In this document: positions 43,074 through 44,204 of the stretch, one piece after another
Layout of the letters: the number at the start of each line of letters is the position of its first letter
Position numbering within the stretch: position 1 is the stretch's first letter
Origin: Hysterium pulicare CBS 123377
Lineage: Eukaryota; Ascomycota; Dothideomycetes; Hysteriales; Hysteriaceae
DNA length: 44,204 bases
NCBI GenBank assembly: GCA_000467715.1
Contig: AJFK01000110.1
Location: forward strand, 1 to 44,204
Reading direction: 5' to 3'
Notes under the pieces: model-generated
The model's database searches: none
What the model was told of the DNA's origin: nothing
The model's input: the letters and a program-made list of their open reading frames with translations, nothing else
Program-made: the position numbers and the translations under genes

Positions 43074-44126
43074 ATGTGGGGAGTGGCTGCCCGGAAGCAT
43101 CACCATAGACCACAATCTTCCCGACTGACGGAAAATCCAACAAAGCCCGTCTATATACCCATATCTCAATTCACCAGCATGAATCCATCAGCGAACTCCG
43201 ACGAAGAGATAGCAGAAGAGTGGGATTTCTGCGATGACGCCACTTCCCCTCGCAAGGCAGATCCGAAGTCAACCTCCACCCCAATAGAGAACTTCATCAT
43301 TTTCGATCAAGCAATTCCAGCTTCGAAACTTAAAGGAACCTACTCTAAATCCAAAACCTCGAAAACAGGATCAAGCACACGGCAACAGTCCACAAACCCA
43401 GATCTCGGCCCGAACTCTATCACCATCACTTCATTCCCCACCTCTCCTTCAACAACAAGCGCAGCATCCACCATCCGCTACCTCGGCTTCCAAAGTCCCT
43501 CACCCACCCTCCCCAAATCCCTCCAAATCGCCCTCCAAAACCGCCTCACCCTCTCACAAATCCATCAATTCACCACCGACGCCAACCTAGCTTTCTCGCA
43601 TCCCCTCCCTTTCTTCTTCTCCGGCTCCTTCATCTTCCCAGCTTGTTTGCGAGCCGCGACGAACGGGACCACACTTCTAAGTATTGCGAAGGCGATGACG
43701 CCGGCGAGCTTGAGGGGGTATGCGAGGTATGCGGTTAGAGGGCAGCCGTGGCCGGCTATGTTACCATTGGCTTCGGCATCTGGTAGTTTAAATGGGGGCA
43801 GGAAAGGTGAGGAGGACGGGGAAGCGGAGAATTCAGTTACGGGAATGCTTGTATTCGGGATGTTGGAGAGTCAGAGGAGGGCTATTCATGCTTTTGAGAA
43901 CGGCATGTTTGATTTGAGGAGGGTGGAGGTTGAGGTGGAGGTAGCCAGGGGTGAGAGTGTGTGTATTGAGGCGGGGGTTTATGTTTGGAATCAGGGGCAC
44001 GAAAAGTTGGTTCCGAGAGATGAGAGGAAGTGGAGGGTAGAGGATTTAATGGGGAGTGAGTGGTTTGAAGATATTATTAGGAGAACGGAAGAGGAGGAGA
44101 AGATTTTAGAGATAGAATATATATAA
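43074..44126 (+). CDS. AIG2/gamma-glutamylcyclotransferase-like protein
   Basis: This is a single exon of 350 aa from ATG 43074; an in-frame ATG at 43179 (MNPSANSDEEIAEEWDFCDD) is an equally good start. Residues about 180-330 fit the AIG2-like gamma-glutamylcyclotransferase fold: FFFSGSFIFPACLRAA in place of the usual YGxL substrate loop, then LRGYARYAVRGQPWPAMLP, then VTGMLVFGMLESQRRAIHAF, then the segment VYVWNQGHEKLVP. The region following, RKWRVEDLMGSEWFEDIIRR, is common in fungal members. These enzymes cleave gamma-glutamyl amines to 5-oxoproline, but many fungal members have no shown activity. The N-terminal 120 residues are acidic and disordered. Whether the catalytic Glu is kept cannot be said with certainty; GMLESQR is the candidate region. 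Confidence 0.78.
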   Translation: MWGVAARKHHHRPQSSRLTENPTKPVYIPISQFTSMNPSANSDEEIAEEWDFCDDATSPRKADPKSTSTPIENFIIFDQAIPASKLKGTYSKSKTSKTGSSTRQQSTNPDLGPNSITITSFPTSPSTTSAASTIRYLGFQSPSPTLPKSLQIALQNRLTLSQIHQFTTDANLAFSHPLPFFFSGSFIFPACLRAATNGTTLLSIAKAMTPASLRGYARYAVRGQPWPAMLPLASASGSLNGGRKGEEDGEAENSVTGMLVFGMLESQRRAIHAFENGMFDLRRVEVEVEVARGESVCIEAGVYVWNQGHEKLVPRDERKWRVEDLMGSEWFEDIIRRTEEEEKILEIEYI

Positions 44127-44204
44127 TAAGTATAGTAATCTAATAAATATAAATATAAATAATCTCTTTTTTATTATAATATAAAATTACTATAATATAA
44201 AATT
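44127..44204. repeat. AT-rich window end with short direct repeat
   Basis: Almost pure A/T sequence. TATAATATAAAATT occurs twice, at about 44175-44188 and 44191-44204. It could be the 3' UTR of the preceding gene or the edge of an AT-rich block outside the window. Confidence 0.5.

Overview
The window looks like nuclear DNA of a filamentous ascomycete (Pezizomycotina; a leotiomycete such as a Sclerotinia/Botrytis relative is my inference, not shown). The evidence is short GT-AG introns of 44-135 nt with CTAAC/CTGAC branch sites, a HET-domain gene, a Num1/ApsA cortical protein, a Zn2Cys6 regulator, and gene models typical of that group.

Conserved left block (1-22.2 kb). It holds the 3' part of a BUD4/anillin-like septin-ring protein, an unrecognised coiled-coil protein convergent with it, a HET-domain protein, CWC24, the giant cortical protein NUM1/ApsA, ISY1 and the mitochondrial DEAD-box helicase MRH4. 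CWC24/NUM1 and ISY1/MRH4 are divergent pairs. CWC24 and ISY1 both belong to the spliceosome.

Accessory middle block (22.2-37.9 kb). This part is gene-poor and AT-richer. It has a single-exon F-box-like protein followed by a chain of further splice-consistent exons, an almost empty stretch carrying an intron-containing tRNA-Met(CAT) and a tRNA-like relic, and then a group of same-strand genes. These are a putative HExxH metalloprotease-like protein of unknown role, a condensation/BAHD-type acyltransferase, a short-chain dehydrogenase, a Zn2Cys6 regulator that appears broken or mis-framed, and a CPFFKR-type zinc-binding protein. Together they resemble a small tailoring-enzyme cluster with a local regulator but without a backbone synthase in view.

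Conserved right block (37.9-44.2 kb). It holds a TMEM170-family membrane protein and the peroxisomal import factor PEX8, head-to-head with start codons only 60 bp apart, then an RS-rich CCCH zinc-finger protein and an AIG2/gamma-glutamylcyclotransferase-like protein. The last 80 bases drop into very AT-rich repetitive sequence.

No rRNA, CRISPR, virus-like element or intact transposon was seen. All splice structures were read by eye from frame continuity and splice signals.
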